Assembly (NCBI RefSeq): GCF_014191355.1
Contig: NZ_JACHWM010000003.1
Span: forward strand, 248,001 to 312,000
Direction: 5' to 3'
Length of the DNA: 64,000 nt
From: Methylobacterium sp. R2-1
Lineage (GTDB): Bacteria > Pseudomonadota > Alphaproteobacteria > Rhizobiales > Beijerinckiaceae
The position numbers and the translations under genes are program-made. Below, in pieces: positions 47,532 through 56,624 of the stretch. The notes below the pieces were generated by a model, which saw nothing but the letters and a program-made list of their open reading frames with translations, ran no database searches and was not told the origin of the DNA. The stretch's first letter is position 1. The number at the start of each line of letters is the position of its first letter.

Positions 47532-47565
47532 CCCGTCCCCTCCGTCTTCGGACGGAGGGGACGGG
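47532..47565 (+). promoter_or_regulatory. Perfect 15-bp hairpin with UUCG loop
   Basis: Left arm CCCGTCCCCTCCGTC (47532-47546), loop TTCG, right arm 47551-47565. It starts 7 bases after the substrate-binding-protein stop and has no T-run. Such hairpins commonly protect the 3' end of the binding-protein message and let only part of transcription continue into the permease genes. Confidence 0.85.
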
Positions 47566-47650
47566 GCGGTTCGTTCGGATCCCGACCGCCGGGCCGCCCC
47601 AACTCCGCTGGACGCCTATCCGCTTCACACAGGGAACTCTCGCGGCAGCC

Positions 47651-48526
47651 ATGACGACCGCCCTGCAATATACGCTGTCCGGCCTCGCAATCGGGGGCAT
47701 CTACGCCCTCGTTGCACTCGGCTTCCACATCATGTGGTCGGCCGCCAAGGCCGTGAACTTCGCCCACGGCGACACGCTGATGATCGGCGCAGTCCTCGCT
47801 GTGATGGGCATCGATGCCGGCTTGCCGCTGCCGCTCGCCTGCCTCCTCGCAATCCTGGCCGGGGCCTTGTTCGGCGTTGTGTTGGAGCGTTTCGCGGTGC
47901 GGCCGTTCATCGGCACCAACGCCTCGATCGGCTGGATGCTGACCACGATCGCAGTTGGCATCATGGCCGAATCCCTTGCCACGATGCAGTTCGGCGGCTT
48001 CTCGCGGCCATTACCCTCGCCCGGCGTCGCAGGGGCGATCTCGATCCTCGGAGCGGGCGTCTATCCGCAGGAACTCGTCATCCCGGCTGTCGCACTGCTG
48101 GCGATGGCGGGGCTCCACGCGATGCAACGACACACGCTCGTTGGGCGAGCGATGCAGGCGGTAGCGCACAACCGCCAAGCGGCCGCCCTGATGGGCATCA
48201 ACGTCAACCGGATCGTGATGTTTTCTTTCGGCCTCGCGGCCCTGTTCGGCGCAGGGGCAGGCGTGCTCGTCGCCCCCGTGATCCAGGCTTCCGCCAGCAT
48301 GGGCGTCCTCCTCGGGCTCAAGGGCTTTGCTGTCGCCATCATCGGCGGAATCACCAGTGGCCCCGGAGTCGTCCTGGCCGGCCTCGCCTTCGGCGTCATG
48401 GAGAAGTTCGTCGAGGGCTACGTTTCGACCGCGGCGCGGGAGATCGTCGGCTTCAGTGCGATGATCCTCGTCCTCGTCGCCTTCCCTCAGGGTCTGTTCG
48501 GCCGCCGGGAGATCTTCAAGGTATGA
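47651..48526 (+). CDS. ABC transporter permease, LivH type
   Basis: This encodes 291 residues with eight or so transmembrane helices. Family features are the N-terminal YTLSGLAIGGIYALVALGFH, FAHGDTLMIGA and the EAA-like loop GRAMQAVAHNRQAAALMGIN. It forms one half of the membrane pore. Its end overlaps the next gene by 4 bases (ATGA), so the two permease halves are made together. Confidence 0.93.
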   Translation: MTTALQYTLSGLAIGGIYALVALGFHIMWSAAKAVNFAHGDTLMIGAVLAVMGIDAGLPLPLACLLAILAGALFGVVLERFAVRPFIGTNASIGWMLTTIAVGIMAESLATMQFGGFSRPLPSPGVAGAISILGAGVYPQELVIPAVALLAMAGLHAMQRHTLVGRAMQAVAHNRQAAALMGINVNRIVMFSFGLAALFGAGAGVLVAPVIQASASMGVLLGLKGFAVAIIGGITSGPGVVLAGLAFGVMEKFVEGYVSTAAREIVGFSAMILVLVAFPQGLFGRREIFKV

Positions 48527-50304
48527 AGGCCCTCTACGCCCTCGGCTTCGCGCTGCTCGCGGCCATCCTCGTTGTCGTGCCGCTCACCTCCGGCAACGAG
48601 TACGAACTGCGCTTGTTCATGCTTTTCCTGATCTACGGAGTGATCGCGGTCGGCCTGAACGTCCTGGTGGGCCTCACCGGCCTCGTCTCCCTCGGCCAAG
48701 CCGGACTGTTCGCGCTCGGCGCCTATACCGGCGCTATCCTGGCGATCCGGTTCAACCTCGACCTCGTCCTCGCAAGCATCGGTGCGGCGGTGGTGGCCGG
48801 CCTTTTCGGCGCGGCGCTCGCCTATCCGAGCGTGCGGGTGCGAGGCGTCTATCTCGCGGTAGTGACGATCGCCTTCGGCCTCATTGTCGAGAACGCTGCC
48901 ATCGAGTGGCAGAGCCTCACCGGCGGCACGACTGGGCTCAGCGGCATCCCCGGCCCGAACCTCTTCGGATATCCGCTCTCGGGCTACGCCTTCTACGCCG
49001 TGCTCGCCATCACCCTCTTTCTCGCCACGCTGGCGACGCACAACCTGAAGCACTCGGGCTACGGCCGCGCGATGCTGGCTGTCGCCCAGAGCGAGACGGC
49101 CGCGCGCAGCCTCGGCATCGGCGCGACGGGGATCCGCACGCTCGCCTTCGCGGTCGCGGCCATGACGGCTGGGATCGCGGGCAGCTTCTACGCCTTCCTC
49201 AACGCCTATATCTCGCCCGACATTTTCACCTTCTCGGATTCCGTCCGATTCCTGCTGATGGTGATCCTGGGAGGAGCGGCCTCGACCTTCGGACCGGTCG
49301 TCGGCGCCATCATCCTGACCTATCTGCCGGAGGTGCTGCAGCGCTTCGCCGAGTGGCAGAAATTCGCCTACGGCGCCCTGCTCCTCGCGGTGATGTTCGG
49401 CTTGCCCGGCGGCATCTTGGGCACGCTGGGCCAACTCTACGCCCGTCTGCGCCCCGGCCCACGTGGGGTCGACCCGAGCCAAGGCATGCCCGCCGCCGAG
49501 CTTCTGGTGGGCCGCAAGCCTGCCAGCCTGGAGACCCACAGCCTCACCGTTCGCTTCGGCGGCCTCACGGCGCTGAGCGCTGCGAGCGTTCGGGTCGCCC
49601 CAGGCGAGATCCACGCTCTGATCGGTCCGAACGGAGCCGGCAAGTCGACCTTCGTGAACACGATCTCGGGCTTCTACCGCCCGAGCGAGGGTGGCGTGCA
49701 CCTCGACGGGACCGATCTCGCCGGCATCAAGGTTCACGGCATTGCGCGGCTCGGTCTCGCCCGCACCTTCCAGAACACCGAGCTGTTCGGACAGATGACG
49801 GTTCTGGAGAATGTCATGGTGGGTGGCTTCGCCTACCACGGATACGGCTTGCCCGGGGCGATCCTGCGCACGCCCCGCTTCCGCCGCGAGGAGGCCGCCT
49901 GCCGCGCCGCCGCAATCGGCCTGCTCGATTTCGTCGGGCTCAGTGATGCGGCCAATGAGCAGGCTCGCTTCCTGCCCTTCGGCCATCAGCGCCGCCTGGA
50001 GATTGCCCGGGCGCTCGCCACGCGTCCGCGTCTGCTGCTTCTCGACGAGCCCGCCGCCGGGCTCACCACGCAGGAGATCGACGAGCTGGAGGCCATGATC
50101 CGGAAGATCGCTGGACTCGGCGTCTCGGTGCTGCTCATCGAGCATCACGTCGACCTGATCATGGCGGTTGCCGACACCGTGACGGTGCTCGATTACGGCC
50201 AGGTCATCGCGAGCGACCGTCCGGAGACGGTGCAAGCCGATCCGCGGGTGATCGAGGCCTATTTCGGCGGCCCGTCCGCCATCCTCAACGAGGAGGCCGC
50301 CTGA
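48523..50304 (+). CDS. Fused ABC permease-ATPase (LivM-LivG)
   Basis: This encodes 593 residues. Residues 1-315 are a LivM permease (VSLGQAGLFALGAYTGAILA, TGGTTGLSGIPGP, GYGRAMLAVAQSETAARSLG). A linker of about 25 residues leads to a LivG ATPase at about 340-590 with Walker A GPNGAGKST, a modified signature LPFGHQRRLEIARAL in place of LSGGQ, and Walker B LLLLDEPAAGL. LivM-LivG fusions occur in some alphaproteobacteria. The open frame runs far upstream in another phase of livH, but ATG 48523 is the natural start. Confidence 0.92.
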   Translation: MKALYALGFALLAAILVVVPLTSGNEYELRLFMLFLIYGVIAVGLNVLVGLTGLVSLGQAGLFALGAYTGAILAIRFNLDLVLASIGAAVVAGLFGAALAYPSVRVRGVYLAVVTIAFGLIVENAAIEWQSLTGGTTGLSGIPGPNLFGYPLSGYAFYAVLAITLFLATLATHNLKHSGYGRAMLAVAQSETAARSLGIGATGIRTLAFAVAAMTAGIAGSFYAFLNAYISPDIFTFSDSVRFLLMVILGGAASTFGPVVGAIILTYLPEVLQRFAEWQKFAYGALLLAVMFGLPGGILGTLGQLYARLRPGPRGVDPSQGMPAAELLVGRKPASLETHSLTVRFGGLTALSAASVRVAPGEIHALIGPNGAGKSTFVNTISGFYRPSEGGVHLDGTDLAGIKVHGIARLGLARTFQNTELFGQMTVLENVMVGGFAYHGYGLPGAILRTPRFRREEAACRAAAIGLLDFVGLSDAANEQARFLPFGHQRRLEIARALATRPRLLLLDEPAAGLTTQEIDELEAMIRKIAGLGVSVLLIEHHVDLIMAVADTVTVLDYGQVIASDRPETVQADPRVIEAYFGGPSAILNEEAA

Positions 50305-51041
50305 TGACCGATACGCCACTTCTCTCGGTCGAAAACCTCGAAGTCCACTACGGCGCGGCAACGGCGCTCCACGGTGCGAACCTGTCCGTGCAGCGCGGCC
50401 AGCTGGTCGCCGTGATCGGCAACAACGGTGCCGGCAAGACATCGCTGATGCGCGGGATCACCGGCCTCGTACGACCGAGCGGCGGTCGCGTCCTGTTCAA
50501 GGGCGAGGAGGTCACGCGGCTGCCCGCCCATGCCAAGGTCGCCCGCGGTCTCGCGATGGTGCCCGAGGGACGCCTGATCTTCCCCGACCAAACCGTCGAG
50601 GACAATCTGATACTGGGTGCCTACACCCATGGCGGCCTCAAGACCGCTCAGGCGAAGCGGACGCTGGAGCGGGCGCTCGCGCTCTTCCCGCGCTTACGCG
50701 AGCGGCTGCGCCAGCCTGCCGGCAGCATGTCGGGCGGCGAGCAGCAGATGCTCGCCATCGCCCGCGGTCTGATGGCCGAACCCGACCTCCTCGTGATCGA
50801 CGAACTCTCGCTCGGCCTCGCGCCCCGCGTCGTCGAGCAACTCATTGGCGTCTTGCGCGACCTCAACGGCCAAGGCCTCACCATTCTTCTCGTCGAGCAG
50901 CTCGCATCCTACGCGCTCGCCATCGCCGACCATGCCTACGTGGTGGCGCAGGGGCGCACGGTGCGGGACGGCCCGAGCGGGCTCATCGCCCGCGATCCGG
51001 AGGTCATGGAGACCTTTCTCGGCAAGAAGAAAGCCGCCTGA
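50304..51041 (+). CDS. ABC transporter ATPase, LivF type
   Basis: This encodes 245 residues. Walker A is GNNGAGKTS, the signature MSGGEQQMLAIARGLM, Walker B LLVIDELSLGLAP (Leu where Pro is usual). It pairs with the LivG-like domain of the upstream fusion to drive import. Its ATG shares one base with the preceding stop (TGATG) and has GAGGAGG upstream. It ends 81 bases before the cyclase gene. Confidence 0.93.
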   Translation: MTDTPLLSVENLEVHYGAATALHGANLSVQRGQLVAVIGNNGAGKTSLMRGITGLVRPSGGRVLFKGEEVTRLPAHAKVARGLAMVPEGRLIFPDQTVEDNLILGAYTHGGLKTAQAKRTLERALALFPRLRERLRQPAGSMSGGEQQMLAIARGLMAEPDLLVIDELSLGLAPRVVEQLIGVLRDLNGQGLTILLVEQLASYALAIADHAYVVAQGRTVRDGPSGLIARDPEVMETFLGKKKAA

Positions 51042-51122
51042 GCGCGGCATCCCGCCGAACCCGAAACGGCACGGCACCGGAAGGTGCCGTGAACGATCCG
51101 TCACGCCCGAAAAGGACCCGCC

Positions 51123-51824
51123 ATGCCCCAGCGCGTCGTCGATTTGAGCCTCCTGATCGAGGACAACATGCCGGCCCACAAGCTCTTCCAGCGGCCGGTG
51201 ATCACCACGCATCTCAGTCACGAGAGTTCGGCCGCCCTCAATCTCGGCGTGCCGGGCGATGCGATGACCTTCCAGACGAACTTCATCGCGATGCTCGACC
51301 ACGTCGGCACCCATGTAGACGCCTTCCGACACGTCGATCCGAACGGCCAGCCCGTCGACGAGATGCCGCTGGAGCTGTTCATGGGCAAAGCGGTCTGCTT
51401 CGACCTGCGGCACATCCCCGACCTGGGCGACATCACCGTTGCCGACATGGAGGAGGCGGAAGCCAAGAGCGGCGTCAAGGTCGACGGGCACATCGTCCTG
51501 CTCTGCACTGGCTTCCACGCGCGCAACTATCCGAGCCTCGACTCGGTGTGGAAGAACCCGCTGCTGACCGTGGAGGCCACTAAGTGGCTGCACGAGCGCG
51601 GCTCGAAGATGCACGGCGTCGAGGGGCCCTCCACCGATAAGCCGAGCGATAACATCTTCGCCCAGCACCGCCTCTGCCGTGAACTTGGCATCAGCCATTG
51701 GGAATGGCTGGTGAACCTGGAGGAGCTTCTGGGCAAGGGCGAGGTGCAGTTCTTCGGCGTGCCGCTGAAGTTCAAGGGCGGCTCCGGCTCGCCGGTCCGC
51801 GCTTTCGCCCTCGTCAACGAATGA
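51123..51824 (+). CDS. Cyclase-family metal-dependent hydrolase (KynB-like)
   Basis: This encodes 233 residues. The metal site HxGTHxDxxxH is complete: His60, His64, Asp66 and His70 in HVGTHVDAFRH. The family includes kynurenine formamidase and isatin hydrolase, which open formamides or cyclic amides using Mn or Zn. Later segments DGHIVLLCTGFHARNY and HGVEGPSTDKPSDNIFAQH agree with this fold. Position between the importer genes and an amidase suggests ring opening or deformylation of the imported substrate before the amidase acts. Confidence 0.85.
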   Translation: MPQRVVDLSLLIEDNMPAHKLFQRPVITTHLSHESSAALNLGVPGDAMTFQTNFIAMLDHVGTHVDAFRHVDPNGQPVDEMPLELFMGKAVCFDLRHIPDLGDITVADMEEAEAKSGVKVDGHIVLLCTGFHARNYPSLDSVWKNPLLTVEATKWLHERGSKMHGVEGPSTDKPSDNIFAQHRLCRELGISHWEWLVNLEELLGKGEVQFFGVPLKFKGGSGSPVRAFALVNE

Positions 51825-51877
51825 CGCCATGGCGGCGCCCCCTCGGGCGCCGCGCCTCCCTTGCAGAGAGTGGAGCG

Positions 51878-53287
51878 ATGACGAGCGACTTCGACTTCAT
51901 GAGCGCGCTTGAGCTGCGCCGCCTGATCGCGGCTCGCGCGATTTCGCCGGTAGAGCTGACGGAGCGCGCCCTCGCGCGTGCCGAGGCGAGCCAAGCCTCC
52001 TTGAATGCCTTCTGCCACCTGACGCCGGAGGAGGCCCGCAGCGCGGCGCGCCGGGCCGAGGAGGCTGTGATGCGCGGTTCACCTCTCGGGCTGCTCCACG
52101 GCCTGCCTGTCTCGGTGAAGGATCTAATCGCGGTGGGCGGCCAACCCTACGCTTCCGGCTCGCGGGCCACGGCCGGCAACATCGCCGCCGCCGACGCGCC
52201 CGCCGTCGAGCGCCTGCGTGCCGCCGGCGCCATCATCATCGGGAAGACCACCACGAGCGAGTTCGGAGCGAAGCCCGTCGGCGACTCGCCGCTCACTGGC
52301 ATCACCCGCCATCCCTGGGATCTGGCGAAGACACCGGGCGGATCGAGCGCCGGCGCGGCCGCCTCGGTGGCAGCCGGGATCACGCCCTTCGCACTCGGCA
52401 CCGACGGTGGCGGCTCCCTGCGCATTCCCGCAGCGCTGACGGGTCTCGTCGGGCTCAAGGCGCAATTCGGGCGGGTCCCAGTCTGGCCGACCTCGGCAAC
52501 GCCAACGCTGGCACATGTCGGCTCGCTTGCTCGCAACGTAGCCGATGCCGCTTTGCTGACAGCGGCAATCGCAGGCCACGATCCGCGCGATCCCTTCGCA
52601 GTGGCCGGGCCGGTTCCAGACCTCTTGGGCGCGGTAAAGGCTTCCATCGCCGGGCTGCGGGTCGCTTGGAGCGCGACACTCGGCTACGCGCGGCCCAACC
52701 CGGAGGTCGCCGCCATTGCTCGTGCCGCTGCGATGGCGCTGGCAGACCAGGGCGCGATCGTGGAAGAGGTCGAGACCGTCTTCGAGTCCGATCCAGCCGC
52801 TCTCTGGACTGCCGAGTTCTACGCCGGCATCGGCACTCGCCTGCGCGGCGTTCTCGAAAGCCGCCGCGATCTGCTGGACCCCGCTGTCGCCGATGTGCTC
52901 GACGCCGCTCTCGCTCAGGAGATGCGCACCTACTACGAGACCGTCTTCGCGCGCTACGCGCTGCGGGACCGGATGGTCAACTTCTTCACCGGCTACGATG
53001 TCCTCGTGTCACCGACACTGCCGATCTCGTCCTTGGAAGCAGGCAGGAACATCCCGGAGGGGCTGGAAGATCGCAGCCTCGTCTCGTGGGCCTTCTACAC
53101 CTATCCTTTCAACCTCACGGGCCAGCCCGCAGTCTCTGTCTGCGCGGGAATTGCCTCGGATGGAATGCCTGTCGGCCTCCAGATCGTGGGCCGCACTCTC
53201 GGCGAGTTCGATGTGATGCGAGCGGCTGCGGCGATCGAGCGGGCGAAGCCGCCGGGCTATAATCTTCGTCCGCTTACAGAGCCGTGA
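51878..53287 (+). CDS. Amidase signature family enzyme
   Basis: This encodes 469 residues. The Ser-cisSer-Lys triad is present: Lys81 in VSVKDLI, Ser156 in PGGSSAG and Ser180 in GTDGGGSLRIPA, with the normal 24-residue spacing between serines. It hydrolyses a C-N amide bond in the cytoplasm. The start ATG at 51878 lies 53 bases after the cyclase stop with TGGAG upstream. It ends the importer operon and probably releases ammonia or an amine from the transported compound. Exact substrate unknown. Confidence 0.9.
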   Translation: MTSDFDFMSALELRRLIAARAISPVELTERALARAEASQASLNAFCHLTPEEARSAARRAEEAVMRGSPLGLLHGLPVSVKDLIAVGGQPYASGSRATAGNIAAADAPAVERLRAAGAIIIGKTTTSEFGAKPVGDSPLTGITRHPWDLAKTPGGSSAGAAASVAAGITPFALGTDGGGSLRIPAALTGLVGLKAQFGRVPVWPTSATPTLAHVGSLARNVADAALLTAAIAGHDPRDPFAVAGPVPDLLGAVKASIAGLRVAWSATLGYARPNPEVAAIARAAAMALADQGAIVEEVETVFESDPAALWTAEFYAGIGTRLRGVLESRRDLLDPAVADVLDAALAQEMRTYYETVFARYALRDRMVNFFTGYDVLVSPTLPISSLEAGRNIPEGLEDRSLVSWAFYTYPFNLTGQPAVSVCAGIASDGMPVGLQIVGRTLGEFDVMRAAAAIERAKPPGYNLRPLTEP

Positions 53288-54030
53288 GGGGCGGCCGCGG
53301 TGAGGATGGTCGGGGGGCTCGGTTCAGACGAGGCTGTTCTGAGCAGCGTTGCTGCGGCGCCTCCGGACAGTGCGAAGGCTATCTCTTGCGGCAGAAGCGG
53401 ACCCTGGCTCAACCAAAACAGAAAGTCCGGTTGTGGCGGGATCCTCCTGTTCAGCACCAAACTGATGAACCGCCGCTTCCCACCCCGAGCGGACCCCTCA
53501 TAATCCAAGAGTGGCGATGCAGGGGGGCATCGTCGCCCTCCTCGCGGCGGGTGTCTATGGGTGTCATCGTGGTGGTTCAGCACGTCGGTGAGACGCTGGA
53601 GCACCTGAGCAAACTGGCTGGCATGCTCCGCCTCCTCCGAGGCCGTATCCGCCCGGATCGCCAAAGTCAGCCCCTCGATCGCTGAGGTAAGGTCAGCAAC
53701 CGCCATGCTGTCGCATAGGACCCCGCCGGCACCCTGTGCCACATCCCGGGCGAATGCCGGCTTCAGCGCCTCCGCCTTCTGTGCCTCGATGCGGTAATCG
53801 AAGAAGGTCTTCAGGAAGCCGGTGAGAGGGACCAGGAGGGCCGCGGCGGCGGCACTCACGGCGACGATGACCGGGATCAGCATCTCGGCCGCGGTCTGCG
53901 CTATGGCCGTGATCCACTGGCCGTAAGGCAGGATCACCGCCGTCTCTCTGACGGGGGCGACCTCGGCGGCGAGGGCCGGAGACGCGACGCAGGCGAGCGC
54001 CAGCGCCGCGAGCAGAAGCACGCGGGTCAT
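53257..54030 (-). CDS. Prophage-like membrane protein, probably altered C-terminus
   Basis: This encodes 257 residues. A signal peptide (LLLAALALACVASPALA) is followed by a transmembrane segment at about 50-70 (LIPVIVAVSAAAAALLVPLT) and a helical region to about residue 150. After that the composition becomes Arg/Pro-rich and protein-unlike, so the original frame may have ended or shifted there. It resembles small phage membrane proteins from structural regions. The ATG at 54030 has AGGA upstream. It overlaps the end of the amidase gene tail to tail. Confidence 0.5.
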   Translation of the reverse strand: MTRVLLLAALALACVASPALAAEVAPVRETAVILPYGQWITAIAQTAAEMLIPVIVAVSAAAAALLVPLTGFLKTFFDYRIEAQKAEALKPAFARDVAQGAGGVLCDSMAVADLTSAIEGLTLAIRADTASEEAEHASQFAQVLQRLTDVLNHHDDTHRHPPRGGRRCPPASPLLDYEGSARGGKRRFISLVLNRRIPPQPDFLFWLSQGPLLPQEIAFALSGGAAATLLRTASSEPSPPTILTAAAPHGSVSGRRL

Positions 54031-54239
54031 GATGATGGTCCTGATAGGGGGGATGCGCGGTGGGTTCGGCCGGCTCGGGATCAAAAATTCGTCAGGCGCG
54101 TCGGGAAAAGCTTGAGCGCTGAGCGAATGCGAGGCATGAGGCATGACCGCCGAGTCGATTTTGTCTGACCAGCGTGTGAGACCGCTGCGCTGACTTCGTC
54201 TGGCCAGCGGTCGACAATTTCCTGCAGCTGCCCCGTTGT

Positions 54240-55022
54240 GCTCATGCCTCGCTCATACCCGAGCGCGCCCCGGCGATCGTCGTCGGCAGCGTGTGCGGCG
54301 CCGGCAGCGGCATGTCGGGCGGCCAGCGGAAGGACGTGAACTCCTTGCGCGGGAAGGCTGCGACCGACCAGGCATCGCCCTGGTTGCCGCCGAGCAGGAG
54401 GATCTGGCTCGCACTGGCGCCGACGATGAAGCCGACATGGCCCTGCCGGGACGAGTTGCCCCGCTTCTTCGTGGCGACCGCACCGAGCTCCTGCCCCTGA
54501 AAGATGACACCGCCCACCATCGGAGCCTAACGATCCAGCGAGGACACCCAGGTAGAGCGCCGGGTAGGCCCACGACATCGGCGCCACGTCGGCGGTGACG
54601 CCTTGTGGGATCAGCCGGAACCACGGCGTCCACTCGGGATTGCCGCCCGGCCGCGGCATCTCCTGCCCGCCGACCGATGGCGAGGAGACCACGTCGCCCG
54701 GCGCGATGGTCGAGGGCTGACCGTACAGGAACTCGATCTGCGTCCCATCGACATTCCCTTGCCGCAGAGCGGCACCACCGTGATCAGAACGGTGTCGTCG
54801 GGCCCGATCAAGGGACGGCGCCAGTCCGCGCACAGGCGCACGGCCGCATCCGTCGGGCGCAGGAAGGTCTCGCCGCGGCGGTGAACCGAGACGATGGACT
54901 TCCGGCCGGGCGGCGGCTGGTGCCGGGCGACGATCGTGGAGCCGGCGACGGCGCCGATCAGGCCGCCGCACGGGCTCGCCGCGGGTCGGCCTGGCGACGT
55001 TCGCGGTGGCGACGAGGGTCAT
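54240..55022 (-). pseudogene. Prophage remnant with TIGR02594-like hydrolase part
   Basis: Several minus-strand frames hold phage-like pieces. Near 54600-54980 they read LIGAVAGSTIVARHQPPPG, then VHRRGETFLRPTDAAVRLC and GTQIEFLYGQPSTIAPGDVV. At 54242-54470 a piece reads VATKKRGNSSRQGHVGFIVG and QILLLGGNQGDAWSVAAFP, matching the C-terminal half of TIGR02594 phage endolysin-like hydrolases (His in GHVGF). Frame changes and lost starts show decay. Confidence 0.6.
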
Positions 55023-55109
55023 TGAGCCTCGATGACGAGATTTATGCGGGATGAGGAGACTTGTGCTCATCACACGGCCCGTTCACCATCGAAGTAAGGA
55101 AACTTGCCG

Positions 55110-55385
55110 ATGGAGAATTCGATGGCGATGATGACCTTGGATACGCTGACGTTGGATTTGCTGCGAGACAGTGCCGCGGTCGTTCTCTTCAAAACCAGTG
55201 ACGATTACGTGGCAGGAAAATTACGGCACACCGAAGTGAGAATACAGGTGCCAATCGGGGCGCCGGGCGATCAAACCGAAGCTGACCTGAGGCAGGTCGG
55301 AATCGGCGCTGCGAAGGCAGCGCTTCGCGAAGCACTTGAGACGCTCGAAAGCATGATCCTAGAGCAGCAGCAAGGGCAGGATTAA
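55110..55385 (+). CDS. Small protein of unknown function
   Basis: This encodes 91 residues. The ATG at 55110 has AAGGA at good spacing; a TTG six bases earlier is too close to it. The chain has an N-terminal helix (TLDTLTLDLLRDSAAVVLF), a strand region and an Ala/Leu/Glu-rich C-terminal helix. No domain recognised. It lies within the prophage-scrap region on the opposite strand and may be phage-derived. Confidence 0.5.
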   Translation: MENSMAMMTLDTLTLDLLRDSAAVVLFKTSDDYVAGKLRHTEVRIQVPIGAPGDQTEADLRQVGIGAAKAALREALETLESMILEQQQGQD

Positions 55386-55621
55386 GCTGCAACGTGCCTA
55401 AACTTGCAGACAGGCGATGAGGAAGGATTCGGGCCGGGGAGCCTTGTGCAGCTTACCCAGCCCGTTCGCCATCGGAGAAGCCGACCCCGCCAATGAGAAC
55501 GCTGACTGTATCTTAACATACCAAGTGAATGTGTGCTGCACTTCTCGACGCAAAAAGCTCAGAATTTAGACATTAACTAAATATTAAGATCGTTATATCT
55601 AGGTGTTCTAAACATCACTGC

Positions 55622-55993
55622 GTGTCGATCATGTCCGAGATCACAAATCGTGCCTTCGAGCGGACCGATGTAGATTGGATATCAATTATACGCTTGGCAG
55701 ATGGACAGGAAATACCCTGCTCAATCAAGGACGTTTCTTGTTTGGGAATGAAAGTGGCCTTGCCGTCTGAGGTGACGATACCTCATACATTCAACATCAG
55801 GGTGGTTGGCCGAGACTTAATTTTCAACGTCCAGCAGGCTTGGCGGCGCGGCCACTTCGTCGGGCTCACGATATTGAAAATCGGCAAGCTACCCGCGCCT
55901 AAGCAGGCACCTACCAGCGATGCCGCCGCGAGCACCACCCCGGCCGAATACAACCGCATCGGCACACGTCGGAGCTTCCGCTCACGCGACTAA
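55622..55993 (+). CDS. PilZ-like domain protein
   Basis: This encodes 123 residues from a GTG at 55622 (an ATG three codons later is an alternative). The chain fits a short PilZ barrel: RTDVDWISIIRLADGQEIPC, the D/NxSxxG-like turn IKDVSCLGMKV, and a closing strand RRGHFVGLTI. The arginine pair that binds c-di-GMP is not obvious, so binding is uncertain. The C-terminus is Pro/Ala-rich and basic. The upstream 55386-55621 is A+T-rich and empty. Confidence 0.6.
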   Translation: MSIMSEITNRAFERTDVDWISIIRLADGQEIPCSIKDVSCLGMKVALPSEVTIPHTFNIRVVGRDLIFNVQQAWRRGHFVGLTILKIGKLPAPKQAPTSDAAASTTPAEYNRIGTRRSFRSRD

Positions 55994-56069
55994 CACATTC
56001 AATCATCGCGATTGGGACTGCGATGCAGCCCCCGCGGCAGATAGCCGAATGGTTTGATCGTCACTCTCC

Positions 56070-56495
56070 TCAAGAGGGGATCAGGTACGTCAGCCGCCAT
56101 CGGCGCGCTGTGGCGAGTTCGAGCGGCGGGTCGAGCAGGACGCCGTGCCGCTCGTCGGTCTGCAGGATCAGACCTCCGTCCTGCGCGAGGTAGACGCCGC
56201 AATGGGTCTCGGCGCCTGCGACTTTACCCATCAGCGCCAGAGCGCCGCCCACGGGCGCCGGGATCTCGCGCCATTCCGCGCGGGTGGGGCGTGTCGCCAT
56301 TGTCTCGGTGCGGGGGCGGATGTCCGCTACCAGGGCCGAATCCGCCGCCGGCAGCGCCCGACCGAAGAGTTCAGCCTGCGCCAGGGCAGCGAGCCACCGG
56401 CAGTTCCGCTCGACCTTGTCATAGGCCGTCCCGCGGCAGCAGCGCAGGAAAGCAATCTTGTCAGTAGTTTGAGGCTGAAAGCCCACGTTTATCAC
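56070..56495 (-). pseudogene. Phage cell-wall hydrolase remnant (NlpC/P60-like)
   Basis: The frame reads GTAYDKVERNCRWLAALAQA with a Cys where NlpC/P60 enzymes have the nucleophile, and AGAETHCGVYLAQDGGLILQ with a possible active His. The usual N-terminal lead-in is replaced by an unrelated start (MINVGFQPQTTDK), so the gene seems truncated. It is on the same strand as the other prophage pieces at 53.3-55 kb. Confidence 0.55.
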
Positions 56496-56624
56496 AAGGC
56501 ACGAAAGCTTAACCTAGGAGAAGGCCAATTTTCCTCAGAATGGCCTTTGCTGGATCTGCGCAACTGAACCTGCGCCGACTTGCGAGGTTGAGCAAGAGCC
56601 ATCGAGAAGCGCTGGAGGAAATCA

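Noticed and set aside
46199..47767. 522-codon minus-strand frame opposite the binding protein
   Set aside because: Shadow frame; the plus strand has a signal peptide and a type I binding fold.
48487..50442. 651-codon minus-strand frame opposite the transporter genes
   Set aside because: Shadow of the LivM-LivG fusion; no domain, repetitive acidic/basic composition.
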